From positions 1 through 64,000 of the forward strand of contig NZ_JBQCJW010000001.1 in assembly GCF_051967575.1 (NCBI RefSeq): a stretch of 64,000 bases of DNA, given 5' to 3'. The DNA comes from Solibacillus silvestris_B. Its GTDB lineage: Bacteria > Bacillota > Bacilli > Bacillales_A > Planococcaceae. The notes below the pieces were generated by a model that saw only the letters and a list, made by a program, of their open reading frames with translations, had not been told where the DNA came from and made no database searches. Each line of letters begins with the position of its first letter. Within the stretch, counting starts at the first letter, position 1. Positions 18,262 through 27,101 of the stretch are shown here, in pieces. The position numbers and the translations under genes were made by a program.

Positions 18262-18957
18262 CTACACCTTCTCTCCATATAAATTTTTCATCCACTGTAC
18301 AGCACTTTCCCCGCGCTCGCTCCGAATTTGCTCCAAATCCTCCATTGCGCGAATATGCCCATCCTTCAGTAGGACGACCTTATCCAAAATAGGTTCTACC
18401 TCATTCACTTCATGCGTAGAGAGGATGACCGAGCAGTGTTCGATATCGATAAAACGGATAATCGCCTTCATTAAACTTTCACGGGCAAGTGGATCAAGCC
18501 CAGAAAAAGGTTCATCAAATAAGTAAACTTCCGCATTCCGTGCAATAAATGTAGCAAGTTTGATTTTTGCGCGATTTCCTTTTGATAGTTTTCCAAGTTT
18601 AATATTTGTCGGCACTTGCAAAAAAGCTGTGATTTCATATGCTTTATCAATTGAAAAATCGGCAAACTGTGTTGCGTAATAATCAAAAACTTTATCAGCG
18701 GTCATCTTTTCATAAAATAAATCAATATCGGGCTGATAGGAAATTTTAGTTGCGAGCCTTCTCGTTATTTTTTCATCGTTCAGTGTAACCGAACCACTGC
18801 TAGGTGTCAGTATTCCGGCGAATAACTTCAGCAATGTTGATTTCCCGCTGCCATTTTCGCCGATAAGCCCGATAATACAGCCTTTTTCCGCTGTAAAGGA
18901 AATGCGCTCCACAATCACTTTCCGCCCATATGAAAAGCATAGTTGCTCAGCCTTCAT
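18262..18957 (-). CDS. ABC transporter ATPase (YtrB-like)
   Basis: 231 residues. Walker A GENGSGKST, divergent signature LSKGNRAKIKLA, Walker B VYLFDEPFSGLDP, switch region LSTHEVNE. The LSKGxxxK signature and short length match YtrB-type ATPases found in GntR-regulated clusters. Its ATG directly follows the regulator stop codon. Partner is probably the permease gene two positions upstream (19317-20069), giving a second ABC pair in the same operon. Confidence 0.9.
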   Translation of the reverse strand: MKAEQLCFSYGRKVIVERISFTAEKGCIIGLIGENGSGKSTLLKLFAGILTPSSGSVTLNDEKITRRLATKISYQPDIDLFYEKMTADKVFDYYATQFADFSIDKAYEITAFLQVPTNIKLGKLSKGNRAKIKLATFIARNAEVYLFDEPFSGLDPLARESLMKAIIRFIDIEHCSVILSTHEVNEVEPILDKVVLLKDGHIRAMEDLEQIRSERGESAVQWMKNLYGEKV

Positions 18958-19320
18958 TTAGCGTCCCCCATTCTTTTTTAAAACTTCGATAATTTCATCC
19001 AATGTAAAGCCGAAAGACTGGATGGAAGAAATAAAATGGGCTGCCACCTGCTCCTTCATCTGCTCGCGCACGTCATGAATAATCGCCGTATCTGTTGTAA
19101 TAAATGTCCCTTGACCGCGTTTTGTTTCCGTCAAATTCATCATTTCCAACTCCTTGTATACACGTTGTATCGTATTGACGTTCACTCCCGTATCAATGGC
19201 GAATTCCCGAACCGAAGAAAGTTTATCGCCAGGTTTCAGCTTTCCTTTGATTACATCACCGCAAACCATCTCAACGAGCTGCAAATAAATCGGACGGTCC
19301 TTAGCAAAATCCATCGTCAT
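18958..19320 (-). CDS. GntR-family regulator, YtrA subfamily
   Basis: 120 residues: a GntR winged helix (PIYLQLVEMVCGDVIKGKLKPG, LSSVREFAIDTGVNVNTIQRVY) and a short helical tail (residues 80-120) without an effector domain, the YtrA layout. Such proteins repress their own ABC operon and are released by cell-wall-active agents. It overlaps the first permease gene by 4 bases (ATGA). The palindrome over the -10 box of the operon promoter is the likely operator. ATG follows AAAGGGTGA. Confidence 0.93.
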   Translation of the reverse strand: MTMDFAKDRPIYLQLVEMVCGDVIKGKLKPGDKLSSVREFAIDTGVNVNTIQRVYKELEMMNLTETKRGQGTFITTDTAIIHDVREQMKEQVAAHFISSIQSFGFTLDEIIEVLKKNGGR

Positions 19321-20069
19321 CGTGTGATCACCCTTTCAATCCATTTGCATGAAATGACAAACAGGGCGCCCAAAAATAAAAACGATGCAATTTCGCTGCC
19401 TACATACATGTCCATTTGTGTAACCATTATACCCCCATTAAACTTCGGGAAATTCACAAACAGCCAGTCTGTCGGAACTTTTCCGAATCGGAAGAAGCCG
19501 CTCGGGATTTCATCAGCCATTGAAAAGAATACTACGGCAAGAAAGAACGACACAACAACACTCAATTTGCCTATATAACGCTTCAATTCAAGCGATATGG
19601 CATAAAAAAACAATGTTAATATGAGCATTGTTGGATATAAGACGAGGATGATGGATATACAATAAATATAAAACAGACAAAGCTGACCGAGTGTTCCATC
19701 AATCTGATCCCCGACAAAGAAGAACCCCGTAAAGCAAACGGCATTAATAACGAGAACAGAAACAAGCTGATACACCGCTTTAGCCATTATTAATGTAATA
19801 ATCGATTGCGTATTATGCAGCCACAGCTCCTTTTTTCTAATATCCGCTTTCAGGCTTGAGAAGAAAGAAAATATACAGAGAAAGGAAACAATGCTTGACG
19901 CAACTAAAGTGAATATAAAACGATTGCCCTGAATGGTCGATTGACTGTAATAATTATGCAGCACGACCGGGACGATCGATATTGCAAAAACCGCAAAGCC
20001 AACCATGACAAAATTCAAACTAGCATAATGCGCATGCTCTTTTTTTAATAAACCGATAAAAGATTTCAT
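19317..20069 (-). CDS. ABC transporter membrane protein
   Basis: 250 residues with six predicted membrane segments, beginning about residue 19. The loop FFSSLKADIRKKELWLHNTQS is the kind of cytoplasmic coupling segment seen in ABC-2 permeases. No ATPase motif. First gene of the five-gene operon; CGGAGGAGAAT precedes its ATG. By order it should pair with the YtrB-like ATPase, although the regulator gene is inserted between them. Confidence 0.8.
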   Translation of the reverse strand: MKSFIGLLKKEHAHYASLNFVMVGFAVFAISIVPVVLHNYYSQSTIQGNRFIFTLVASSIVSFLCIFSFFSSLKADIRKKELWLHNTQSIITLIMAKAVYQLVSVLVINAVCFTGFFFVGDQIDGTLGQLCLFYIYCISIILVLYPTMLILTLFFYAISLELKRYIGKLSVVVSFFLAVVFFSMADEIPSGFFRFGKVPTDWLFVNFPKFNGGIMVTQMDMYVGSEIASFLFLGALFVISCKWIERVITR

Positions 20070-20085
20070 ATTCTCCTCCGTATTA

Positions 20086-20107
20086 GTGTTCTAGTTACAT
20101 ATTACAC
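20086..20107 (-). promoter_or_regulatory. Putative YtrA-type operator
   Basis: GTGTAATATGTAACTAGAACAC on the minus strand has GTGT/ACAC ends and partly symmetric arms, and overlaps the -10 box of the operon promoter. Binding by the GntR protein is inferred. Confidence 0.5.
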
Positions 20108-20127
20108 CGTTACATTTTTTAATGCAA
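20099..20127 (-). promoter_or_regulatory. SigA promoter of the YtrA-type ABC operon
   Basis: On the minus strand TTGCAT (complement of 20122-20127), a 17-base spacer, and TAATAT (complement of 20099-20104). Confidence 0.7.
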
Positions 20128-20159
20128 CCATTATTCTGGAAATTTTTAAAAAAACTAAA

Positions 20160-20190
20160 AAACCCCGCCAAATATTATTTTGACGAGGCT
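20160..20190 (-). terminator. Terminator after acetyltransferase
   Basis: On the minus strand CCTCGTCAAA pairs with TTTGGCGGGG (with G-T pairs), followed by TTTTTTAG. Confidence 0.8.
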
Positions 20191-20196
20191 AAAAAT

Positions 20197-20748
20197 TTAT
20201 TTGTATTCTCCAACCCATTCATCTGCAAGCAATCCATATACCGCATGATCCACATAGTGATCATACAGCCATTCCGCCTGCCGGATTGTTCCTTCATGCA
20301 TAAAGCCAAGACGCTCTGCAATATGACGGCTCTTTCGATTATTCACCGCTGCATGGATTTCAACTTTTTGAAGCTTATATTCGTGAAACGCAATATCAAT
20401 AATCCCTTTTACAGCACGCGTCATAATGCCCTCACCTTGAAATTCTTCATCTAAAAAATAGCCGATCTCACATTTTTTGAGCGACCAGTTAATCGTGTTA
20501 ATCGACACTTTCCCTACAAATTTCCCTTTATAAAAAATTGCCGTGTCGAGTCCTTCGCGCTTTGCAAATTTTTCTAAATTCAATGCGGCAAATGCGCGTG
20601 TATCTTCGACCGTTTTCGTATTGTCCACCCAGCCAAGCCATTCCCGCAAATAATCGCGCGAACGGTCAATAAATGCGAAAATTTCCTCCGCATCATTTTG
20701 CGTAATTAATTTTAACTGAATTTCATTATCCACTTCATAAAAAAACAT
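20197..20748 (-). CDS. GNAT acetyltransferase, RimJ/RimL type
   Basis: 183 residues. The acetyl-CoA loop region is visible as EFQGEGIMTRAVKGIIDIAF (near 110-129), with ERLGFMHEGTIRQAEWLYDHYVDHAVYGL as the conserved C-terminal motif of the ribosomal-protein-alanine acetyltransferase group. It may act on a ribosomal-protein N-terminus or a small amine; the substrate cannot be told. GGAGAGATTCAT precedes the ATG. Monocistronic. Confidence 0.88.
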   Translation of the reverse strand: MFFYEVDNEIQLKLITQNDAEEIFAFIDRSRDYLREWLGWVDNTKTVEDTRAFAALNLEKFAKREGLDTAIFYKGKFVGKVSINTINWSLKKCEIGYFLDEEFQGEGIMTRAVKGIIDIAFHEYKLQKVEIHAAVNNRKSRHIAERLGFMHEGTIRQAEWLYDHYVDHAVYGLLADEWVGEYK

Positions 20749-20906
20749 ATGAATCTCTCCAATCTAAGCTCCCATTTGAAACGAAATTACCTTTTTTATT
20801 TTCTTATCATATAGAGCAATGTGCGATTATGCAATTAGAAAAACATATTTCACCGCAACATTTGTGTAATTTCCCCGTTTTTCTTACATTGATTGCCCAT
20901 TTTCGA

Positions 20907-20926
20907 GTGAAAATTCACAATATAAT
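20907..20926 (+). promoter_or_regulatory. -10 box with adjacent palindrome before HTH-TPR gene
   Basis: TATAAT at 20921-20926 lies next to GTGAAAATTCAC (20907-20918), which has perfect 5-base arms. No good -35 is found at 17 bases, so an activator-dependent or autoregulated promoter is possible. Confidence 0.4.
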
Positions 20927-20965
20927 CAGTTATTAATTTGTTAAAATAAACACGAGGTGTTCGAA

Positions 20966-22237
20966 ATGGAAAAAAATGATCAGGCTTGGGGAAAGCTATT
21001 AAAATACTTCCGGCAAAAAAAGAAATTAACACAGGACGAGGTCGCATTCGGCATATGCACCCCCTCCTATTTAAGCCGCATCGAAAATGAACTAGTCATT
21101 GCGGAAAACTCTATGTATGAACAACTATTCGATAAGTTGGGCATAAACTTTTTTAGCCTTCAGCAACATTTGGAAAATCAAATGGCTTTTTTGGAAACGG
21201 CGTATGAAAAATTACTGTCCAATAATGCATTGACTGCCGACGAAATCAACCAGCTGCTTGCTTTGCAGCAAAATGAACAATCCGTTGAACAGCAAATACT
21301 CGCAAAGCTCGTGTATGGACGCTATTTGTATTCGATAAAAGAGGATATTCAGGCGAGAAATCTTTTGCGCGAAATCGAACCGATTGTCAGTTGGAAAAGG
21401 GACCGCATTACAGAACTTTTTGTTGCGATCACCGCATTCGGACATTTGTCTTTTTCGGAGTTTGAACAACTGGCGATGAAAGAGCAGCGCCATGCCTATT
21501 CGCAATATTTAGCAAACGCCCATCCATTCGAGCTTGCAAATTACCATTATCATATCGCTTTTTCGAATCATCGAAGCTACAATTTCCAAAAGGCGCTTCA
21601 CCATATTGACTTGGCAAACCATTTTTTCAAACATCAGTTCAAGCCATTGTTTCAACTTAAGCTCTATTCGATGAAAGGCGTCATCTACAATGATTTGCAC
21701 CGCTTTCGTGAAGCATTGCGGGAATTCGAAGCGGGACTTGACTTGCTAGCAAATGTACCTTCAATCCAATCGCCGCTGCAATGGAGTTCACTGCATAATA
21801 ATATTGCGTATTGCTATGAGTGCCAACAATCATTTCAAAGGGCAAGCGAGCATTATAAAATCGCCAACCAATATGATGAAGATTTGCATTCTGTTATTAA
21901 CTGGATGCGCACTTGCTATCAGCAAAACGATTCCGCCCAATTAAACAAGTTACTCTCACGCTATGATGAATCTGCATTTTCAGTGCTGCACCATATTTAC
22001 CAGCGGCGGCTTCTTCAATACGCTTTGGAAGAGGGCCATTCAATCAGACGGCTAAAGGAGCTTGAAGAGACGGTTTTCCCCCATTTTAATGACCAGCAAT
22101 ATTATGCATTGACAATTTTTTATGCACCGCTATGGGGACGATTTTATGAACATTTGAACGCCTATAAGCAAGCGAGCCAATGCTATAAGCTGGCACTCGG
22201 TGCAAGTGAAAACATACGGCAGCGTATGAGCCGTTAA
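20966..22237 (+). CDS. XRE-type HTH regulator with TPR repeats
   Basis: 423 residues. The helix-turn-helix is at about 10-62 (KKKLTQDEVAFGICTPSYLSRIEN); the rest is helical and TPR-like, e.g. LHNNIAYCYECQQSFQRASEHY near 275-296. The layout and length resemble RRNPP peptide-sensing regulators such as NprR. No small secreted peptide gene follows: the MFS gene begins 11 bases later. The ATG at 20966 was chosen because GAGGTG lies 6 bases upstream; a GTG at 20957 is in that binding site. It likely controls the adjacent exporter. Confidence 0.82.
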   Translation: MEKNDQAWGKLLKYFRQKKKLTQDEVAFGICTPSYLSRIENELVIAENSMYEQLFDKLGINFFSLQQHLENQMAFLETAYEKLLSNNALTADEINQLLALQQNEQSVEQQILAKLVYGRYLYSIKEDIQARNLLREIEPIVSWKRDRITELFVAITAFGHLSFSEFEQLAMKEQRHAYSQYLANAHPFELANYHYHIAFSNHRSYNFQKALHHIDLANHFFKHQFKPLFQLKLYSMKGVIYNDLHRFREALREFEAGLDLLANVPSIQSPLQWSSLHNNIAYCYECQQSFQRASEHYKIANQYDEDLHSVINWMRTCYQQNDSAQLNKLLSRYDESAFSVLHHIYQRRLLQYALEEGHSIRRLKELEETVFPHFNDQQYYALTIFYAPLWGRFYEHLNAYKQASQCYKLALGASENIRQRMSR

Positions 22238-22248
22238 GGAGGAAGCAT

Positions 22249-23457
22249 ATGGAGCTGAAGAAGGATTATTTTTATTTATGGTTTGGATTCGGCATTTCCC
22301 GATTAGGCAGCTGGATTTATTTGATTGCGCTTAATCTGTCTGTCTGGCATTTAACACAGTCACCCGCAGCTGTTGCAGGCATTTATATAATAGGCCCCAT
22401 CGCTCGCATCATTTGCAGTTTTTTCGCTGGTTCCATCGTGGACCGGTCAAACAAAAGATTCATTTTGATTGGCGGCGATTTATTTCGTGCTTTGATCGTT
22501 TTTACAATGCCCTTTCTTACGGATATTTGGATGATTTATTGTTTCATTTTTCTGGCCAATATTACGACGAGCTTTTCAAATCCGAGCGGCACATATATGA
22601 TCGCAAAAATTGTCGAGCAAAAGAATCGCTTGCGCTTCAATGCGATTAATAGCATGTTAGGCTCGGGGAGTTTTATGATCGGACCTGCTTTAAGCGGGGC
22701 AATTATCGCCTTCAGCAATACGGCCGCCGCGATGTGGACGAATGGCTGCATGCTGCTTCTCAGTGCATCGATGATGTATTTATTGCCGAATGTGCAGCAA
22801 AAAGAAGACAGCCAGTCCAAAATGCTTACACCTGCCATTATACTTGATGATTTTTATCTCGTTTGGCAGTTCATTCGCGAAAAAAAAGCAATGCTGCAAT
22901 TTTTCATGTTCTATTCCATCGCGCTCATGATTTGCTATTCGCTCGATTCTCAGGAAATGTCTTTTTTAAAGGATTTCCATAACGTTTCCGATACTGCATA
23001 TGGCATCATCGTTGGGATGACAGGAATCGGCGCTATTGTCGGCGGTTTTTTGGCCGCGAAATTTGTACATAAATTTTCATTGGCTTCGTATATTGGAGCA
23101 GGGTTTACATTCACTCTCATTTGTTATTTCACTTTTTATTTTTCGCAAAATCTGCTCATTGCTGTTGGAGCCTTTATACTGCTCGGGTTGTTCATGGCAT
23201 TCAGCAATGCAGGATATGCAACATTTTATCAGCAAACAATTCCTGCAAAGTTGATGGGGCGTTTCAGCAGTTCGCTCAGCCTAATCGAAAGTATAATGCA
23301 AATTTCTTTAACATTGATTATCGGCTTGTTGGCGGAAATGTTTTCAATCCGGCTTGTTACTAGTTTATTCGCTTTTATCGGTGTATTGATTGCTTGCTTC
23401 GTTTATGTTCATTTATTGAAAAATAAATTTCTTTTCGTTCAGGAGGAGATAAAATGA
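22249..23457 (+). CDS. MFS exporter (macrolide-efflux type)
   Basis: 402 residues with about twelve membrane helices. The helix 2-3 loop FAGSIVDRSNKRFILIGGDL is the MFS_3 signature shared with Mef-like and enterobactin-exporter-like proteins. AAGGAGGAAGCAT precedes the ATG. It lies 11 bases downstream of the HTH-TPR regulator and its stop codon overlaps the next small gene (ATGA), so the three are an operon. Substrate unknown; export of a peptide, siderophore or drug is possible. Confidence 0.85.
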   Translation: MELKKDYFYLWFGFGISRLGSWIYLIALNLSVWHLTQSPAAVAGIYIIGPIARIICSFFAGSIVDRSNKRFILIGGDLFRALIVFTMPFLTDIWMIYCFIFLANITTSFSNPSGTYMIAKIVEQKNRLRFNAINSMLGSGSFMIGPALSGAIIAFSNTAAAMWTNGCMLLLSASMMYLLPNVQQKEDSQSKMLTPAIILDDFYLVWQFIREKKAMLQFFMFYSIALMICYSLDSQEMSFLKDFHNVSDTAYGIIVGMTGIGAIVGGFLAAKFVHKFSLASYIGAGFTFTLICYFTFYFSQNLLIAVGAFILLGLFMAFSNAGYATFYQQTIPAKLMGRFSSSLSLIESIMQISLTLIIGLLAEMFSIRLVTSLFAFIGVLIACFVYVHLLKNKFLFVQEEIK

Positions 23458-23627
23458 TCACATATGAAACGACTTGTTTTTGCTGCAAAAAGCCTTTCCT
23501 TTTAAAAGAGGGCACGAAGAAATATCAAAAGTTCAAACGGAATATGCGCGGGAAGTTTTCATGCGATGCTTGCGATGACAAAATATATATGGAAGCAAGG
23601 AAGCATCTATTAGGTAAACTGCAGTAA
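23454..23627 (+). CDS. 57-residue zinc-ribbon-like protein
   Basis: Starts MITYETTCFCCKKPF and carries a second Cys pair, FSCDACDDK, near residues 36-44: two CxxC-type knuckles about 27 residues apart, as in small zinc ribbons of the DUF2197/YlaI kind. AGGAGG lies eight bases before the ATG, and the start overlaps the exporter stop by ATGA, so translation is coupled. It is basic (many Lys). Function not recognised; a nucleic-acid or protein-binding accessory is a guess. Confidence 0.65.
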   Translation: MITYETTCFCCKKPFLLKEGTKKYQKFKRNMRGKFSCDACDDKIYMEARKHLLGKLQ

Positions 23628-23693
23628 ATGGCATTATGAAGCAATTAACCCCCATTATGCAAATACAGGTAAGCCTAAATTGAAAAAGCATCG

Positions 23694-23739
23694 AAAAGAA
23701 CAATCCGGGCCTCTTCTATGGAAGCCCGGATTCTTTTCC
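23694..23739. terminator. Bidirectional terminator
   Basis: AATCCGGGC (23702-23710) pairs with GCCCGGATT (23724-23732) between converging genes; T-rich on both sides. Confidence 0.85.
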
Positions 23740-25077
23740 CTATTTTTTTCGAATTGCGTATAAAATGAACAATAAAACAAACCATAACGGAGTAAGCATT
23801 AAAGATGTTCTAGTATATTCCGAAACACCCATAATGACTAATAAAAACACAAAGAACGCCAATATTGCATAATTGATAAACGGTGTCAGCGGTGCCTTGA
23901 AAATCGATTTTGCGTGCAATTGCGGGTGACGCTTTTTATAGACAATATGTGAAATTAAAATGATGCTCCATACCCAAATAAAGCATATTGCACTAATCGT
24001 CGTGACAATATTAAACGCATCATCAGGCATGAAATAACTAAGCAATGCCCCGATCGACACAACTACCGCCGAAAAGAGCAAGCCATTTTGCGGTACGGCA
24101 TTTTTATTCAATCGGCTGAATGGTGCTGGTGCTTGCTTATTGTTTCCTAAGCTAAACAACATACGACTTGTCGAGAACATCCCGCTATTTCCCGCAGACG
24201 CTGCCGATGTCAGCACAACAAAGTTGATCAAACCCGCTGCAATCGGTATTCCCACCAACGCAAAAACCTGCACAAACGGCGAGCTCGCTGCACTTAGCGT
24301 ATTCCAAGGGTTGATCGTTAAAATGACAAATAACGCCCCAACATAAAACAATAAAATGCGAATTGGTATTTTATTGATGGCTGATGGTATATTCTTTTGG
24401 GGATTGGCCGTTTCCGCTGCCGATACACCGACAAGCTCCACACCGACAAAAGCAAATACAACCATTTGGAATGCCATTAAAAAGCCAAATGCGCCATTCG
24501 GAAACAATCCGCCGTGCTCCCAAAGATTCGCTACGGCAACCTTCCCTGTTTCTGTTTCAAAACCGATGATCAACAAGACGATGCCGATTGCAATGAGAGC
24601 GACAATCGTAATAATTTTAATAAGGGCAAACCAGAACTCCAATTCACCAAATAATTTTACAGTCAGCAAATTCAGTGCCAGAAGACCGACTAAGCATGCA
24701 ATTGCCGGCACCCATTGCGGAATATTAAACCAATATTGCGTATACATCCCGACCGCAATAATATCCGCCATAGCGGTCATAATCCAGCAAAACCAATACG
24801 TCCACCCTGTCACATAGCCTGCCCAATCTCCCAAATATTCTGTCGCAAACTCCGTGAACGATGAATAGCCGCCTTTTGACAAAAGCAATTCACCAAGTGC
24901 ACGCATAACGAAAAACAGTGCAGTTCCAACGATTAAATACGCAAAAATAATAGATGGCCCTGCAAGTGAAATCGCTTTTCCCGAGCCTAAAAATAACCCC
25001 GTTCCGATTGTTCCTCCAATCGCGATTAATTGAACATGACGATTTTTAAGATCGCGCTTCAATTCATGTTGTTCCAA
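23740..25077 (-). CDS. Amino-acid permease (D-serine/alanine/glycine type)
   Basis: 445 residues, twelve membrane helices, APC superfamily. The helix 1 motif IGGTIGTGLFLGSG and ELLLSKGGYSSFTEFATEYLG are characteristic of the AAT group that contains CycA and GabP. The start was set at the TTG at 25077 with GGAGGG upstream; the longer frame begins inside that binding site. The glycine riboswitch in the leader argues that glycine (and probably alanine or serine) is transported. It is monocistronic. Confidence 0.9.
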   Translation of the reverse strand: MEQHELKRDLKNRHVQLIAIGGTIGTGLFLGSGKAISLAGPSIIFAYLIVGTALFFVMRALGELLLSKGGYSSFTEFATEYLGDWAGYVTGWTYWFCWIMTAMADIIAVGMYTQYWFNIPQWVPAIACLVGLLALNLLTVKLFGELEFWFALIKIITIVALIAIGIVLLIIGFETETGKVAVANLWEHGGLFPNGAFGFLMAFQMVVFAFVGVELVGVSAAETANPQKNIPSAINKIPIRILLFYVGALFVILTINPWNTLSAASSPFVQVFALVGIPIAAGLINFVVLTSAASAGNSGMFSTSRMLFSLGNNKQAPAPFSRLNKNAVPQNGLLFSAVVVSIGALLSYFMPDDAFNIVTTISAICFIWVWSIILISHIVYKKRHPQLHAKSIFKAPLTPFINYAILAFFVFLLVIMGVSEYTRTSLMLTPLWFVLLFILYAIRKK

Positions 25078-25172
25078 AACGATTCCCTCCAAAGGATAAA
25101 TATTTTGTCTGCTTATTCGCAGCGCAAAATAATAAGTAAAACAACGCGGTCCATCAATCGAATTTTCTGAAA

Positions 25173-25204
25173 ATAAAAAAGGGGCCGATAAAAATATCAG
25201 CCCT
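25173..25204 (-). terminator. Riboswitch expression-platform terminator
   Basis: On the minus strand GGGCTGATA pairs with TATCGGCCCC and is followed by TTTTTTATT, between the glycine aptamer and the permease gene. It allows ligand-controlled termination. Confidence 0.85.
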
Positions 25205-25232
25205 GTTAAATAAGAATAATAACGTCTCTCAT

Positions 25233-25325
25233 TACTCTTCTGTCCTTTTGCCTGAGATTATGAACCCTTCGGCGACGCGTTATACGCGCTCTCTCCAGAA
25301 ACTGCTCCCGTCAGTAGTGTCATCC
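25233..25325 (-). ncRNA. Glycine riboswitch aptamer
   Basis: The minus strand shows the conserved glycine-aptamer blocks in order: CTGGAGAGAG, GCCGAAGGG and CTCAGGCAAAAGGACAGA. Only one complete aptamer is seen; the upstream GACGGGAGCAGTTTC segment may be a ghost helix of a second. With the terminator downstream and a transporter gene, an OFF switch is the usual arrangement, but direction cannot be proven from sequence. Confidence 0.9.
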
Positions 25326-25677
25326 ACGACGATCTTCGCTTGATATATATGCAATTATTTGCCCATAAGTTGTCGGCATCTTCCAACTTCCTATAGATCG
25401 CGTTCAATACTATTATTGTACGATAACTAATACTATCAATTATTGTCATCCGATACAATGCTCTTAAAATGCAAATCTACAAATGACTAGCAATTTGCCT
25501 ATATTTCCACTATTATGCATCCCTATTACAGAAAATTTCCGCTAAAAAAATATTACACCGAAAATAATGAATCTATCATTTTCAGTGTAATATTCAATAC
25601 TTATTTATTATGAAGGAATTGGTAGCTCCTCGTATTGTTTGAAACTGTATTTACGCGCAGTTCACGCTTTCTGATTT
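25326..25677. other. Intergenic region between riboswitch and lipoprotein gene
   Basis: Holds the start region of the riboswitch transcript (candidate minus boxes TTGTAT/TAGTAT, 17-base spacing, near 25420-25450) and the lipoprotein terminator. No other gene is seen. Confidence 0.4.
25546..25593 (-). terminator. Terminator after lipoprotein gene
   Basis: Long hairpin: minus AATATTACACTGAAAAT pairs with ATTTTCGGTGTAATATT, then TTTTTAG. Confidence 0.85.
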
Positions 25678-26244
25678 TTATTGCAGCTTATCCTGAACAA
25701 TTGAATCATCTTCATACGATGTGCGATTAATATCAATCAGCTTTCCTTGTTTCGTATCCGTTTTTTCCATTTTCACAACATATGTGTTCGGCAAGGCTAT
25801 GTCTGTACACGCAATTTCGTCCTTTTTTCGAATATTTTCATGATAATTTAACTTGATGATCAGCGTTTCCTCTTCTTTATCAATATATTCAAGCTCTCTT
25901 CCGCAGCCATCCGAATATGCTGTGACGAAAAGAGCTTCCTCTGTTTCAAAATCGATTGCCGGAACAGAGTCAAATCCGAAAATTTCCGCCCATGCTGTAT
26001 AAAGCTTCTCGTCTTGCACGATTGAAATGCTTGTACCGACTTCTGGGGGAATCGAATCTAATTGAAACAATAATTCATATTGAACTTCATTGCTTTTCGT
26101 TCCGCCTTGATCATCATTTTCATTTTCTTTATTGTCTGTTTGTTCTTGGTCAACAGGTTCTGACGAATTTGTCTGTTCATTCATATTACACGCTGCAAGT
26201 AAAAATATTATGCTAACAACTATATAAGGAAACCATTTTTTCAA
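25678..26244 (-). CDS. Lipoprotein of unknown function
   Basis: 188 residues. Signal peptide with lipobox LAAC (Cys about 19), then an acidic low-complexity linker rich in Glu, Asp, Asn (about 20-50), and a beta-rich domain (55-188) with two Cys (SDGCGR near 113, DEIACTD near 144) that could form a disulphide. Start is TTG with GAGGTG upstream. Exported and membrane-anchored on the outer face. The family is not recognised; monocistronic with its own terminator. Confidence 0.75.
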   Translation of the reverse strand: MKKWFPYIVVSIIFLLAACNMNEQTNSSEPVDQEQTDNKENENDDQGGTKSNEVQYELLFQLDSIPPEVGTSISIVQDEKLYTAWAEIFGFDSVPAIDFETEEALFVTAYSDGCGRELEYIDKEEETLIIKLNYHENIRKKDEIACTDIALPNTYVVKMEKTDTKQGKLIDINRTSYEDDSIVQDKLQ

Positions 26245-26345
26245 TGTAATTCACCTCGTTTCTTTCATACATTAGTCGTATGAAAGAAACAAAAGTTACG
26301 AAATTCAATATTATTGCGCAAAAATATATTGTTTAGGACAGTTTT

Positions 26346-27101
26346 TCAATCAAAATTCATTTTAAGTGCGTTATATTGTTTTCCAATATAAGTATATCCT
26401 TGTTTTGTATACATTTCCCTAGGCGTATCCTTTCCATCCGCTACTAAAATAATCACCTTCCGCTCATAGTTTTCCATAATATATTGTTGCATCGTTGTGC
26501 CGATCCCTTGACGCTGAAATTGCGGACTTACGAAAAAGTTATCGATTTCTGCAGTTTTTTGTGATTCAATGACATCGACAATACCAACAACCCGTTCATC
26601 GATCAATGCGATAAATTGCTGTTTGCGGTGCTGCTCAAAGTCCCTTTTCAACATGGCACGCTTTCCGTTCGCATAGCTTTCTCCCCATTGTAGATCTTCT
26701 TCATATTGCAAAGCTAAATAGGAATCGATTGTACGTGCTGTAACAGGTTCGATTTTTACAGAAGGATGAATTCTTTCTTTCGTAAATACATTTGGCTGGA
26801 TCGCATACATTTCCAAAATTCCAATATTAAACTGCTGCGACGAAAAATATTGGCGAATATAAAAAGGGAGTTCCACGTCTTGTGGAAAGACGAACTTTAA
26901 AAATTTTTGCCTTCTTGATCGCTGGAACTTCGTTAAATAAAACTGTGTCTCTTTCAATTCCTGCAGCGTAGGCAATCTTCTGAAATATACAAAATTGCTA
27001 TCATACCTATCTTTTATTTCATCGAGTTTATAATGCTTAAAAAGCTCCGTTTCTTTTTCGATTTCCGCGAAAATATGAATGTCTTGAAATGAAAAATTCA
27101 C
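26346..27101 (-). CDS. GNAT acetyltransferase
   Basis: 251 residues. The N-terminal 110 residues are unassigned and basic; the C-terminal GNAT domain has FFVSPQFQRQGIGTTMQQYI (acetyl-CoA loop QRQGIG near 195) and KQGYTYIGKQYNALKMNF at the end. Start is GTG with GAGG seven bases upstream. Substrate unknown. The extra N-terminal part distinguishes it from minimal GNATs and may bind the substrate. Confidence 0.82.
   Translation of the reverse strand: MNFSFQDIHIFAEIEKETELFKHYKLDEIKDRYDSNFVYFRRLPTLQELKETQFYLTKFQRSRRQKFLKFVFPQDVELPFYIRQYFSSQQFNIGILEMYAIQPNVFTKERIHPSVKIEPVTARTIDSYLALQYEEDLQWGESYANGKRAMLKRDFEQHRKQQFIALIDERVVGIVDVIESQKTAEIDNFFVSPQFQRQGIGTTMQQYIMENYERKVIILVADGKDTPREMYTKQGYTYIGKQYNALKMNFD

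Noticed and set aside
20966..22237. Complete quorum-sensing pair (NprR-NprX type)
   Set aside because: No short secreted peptide ORF follows the regulator; the next gene starts 11 bases later.
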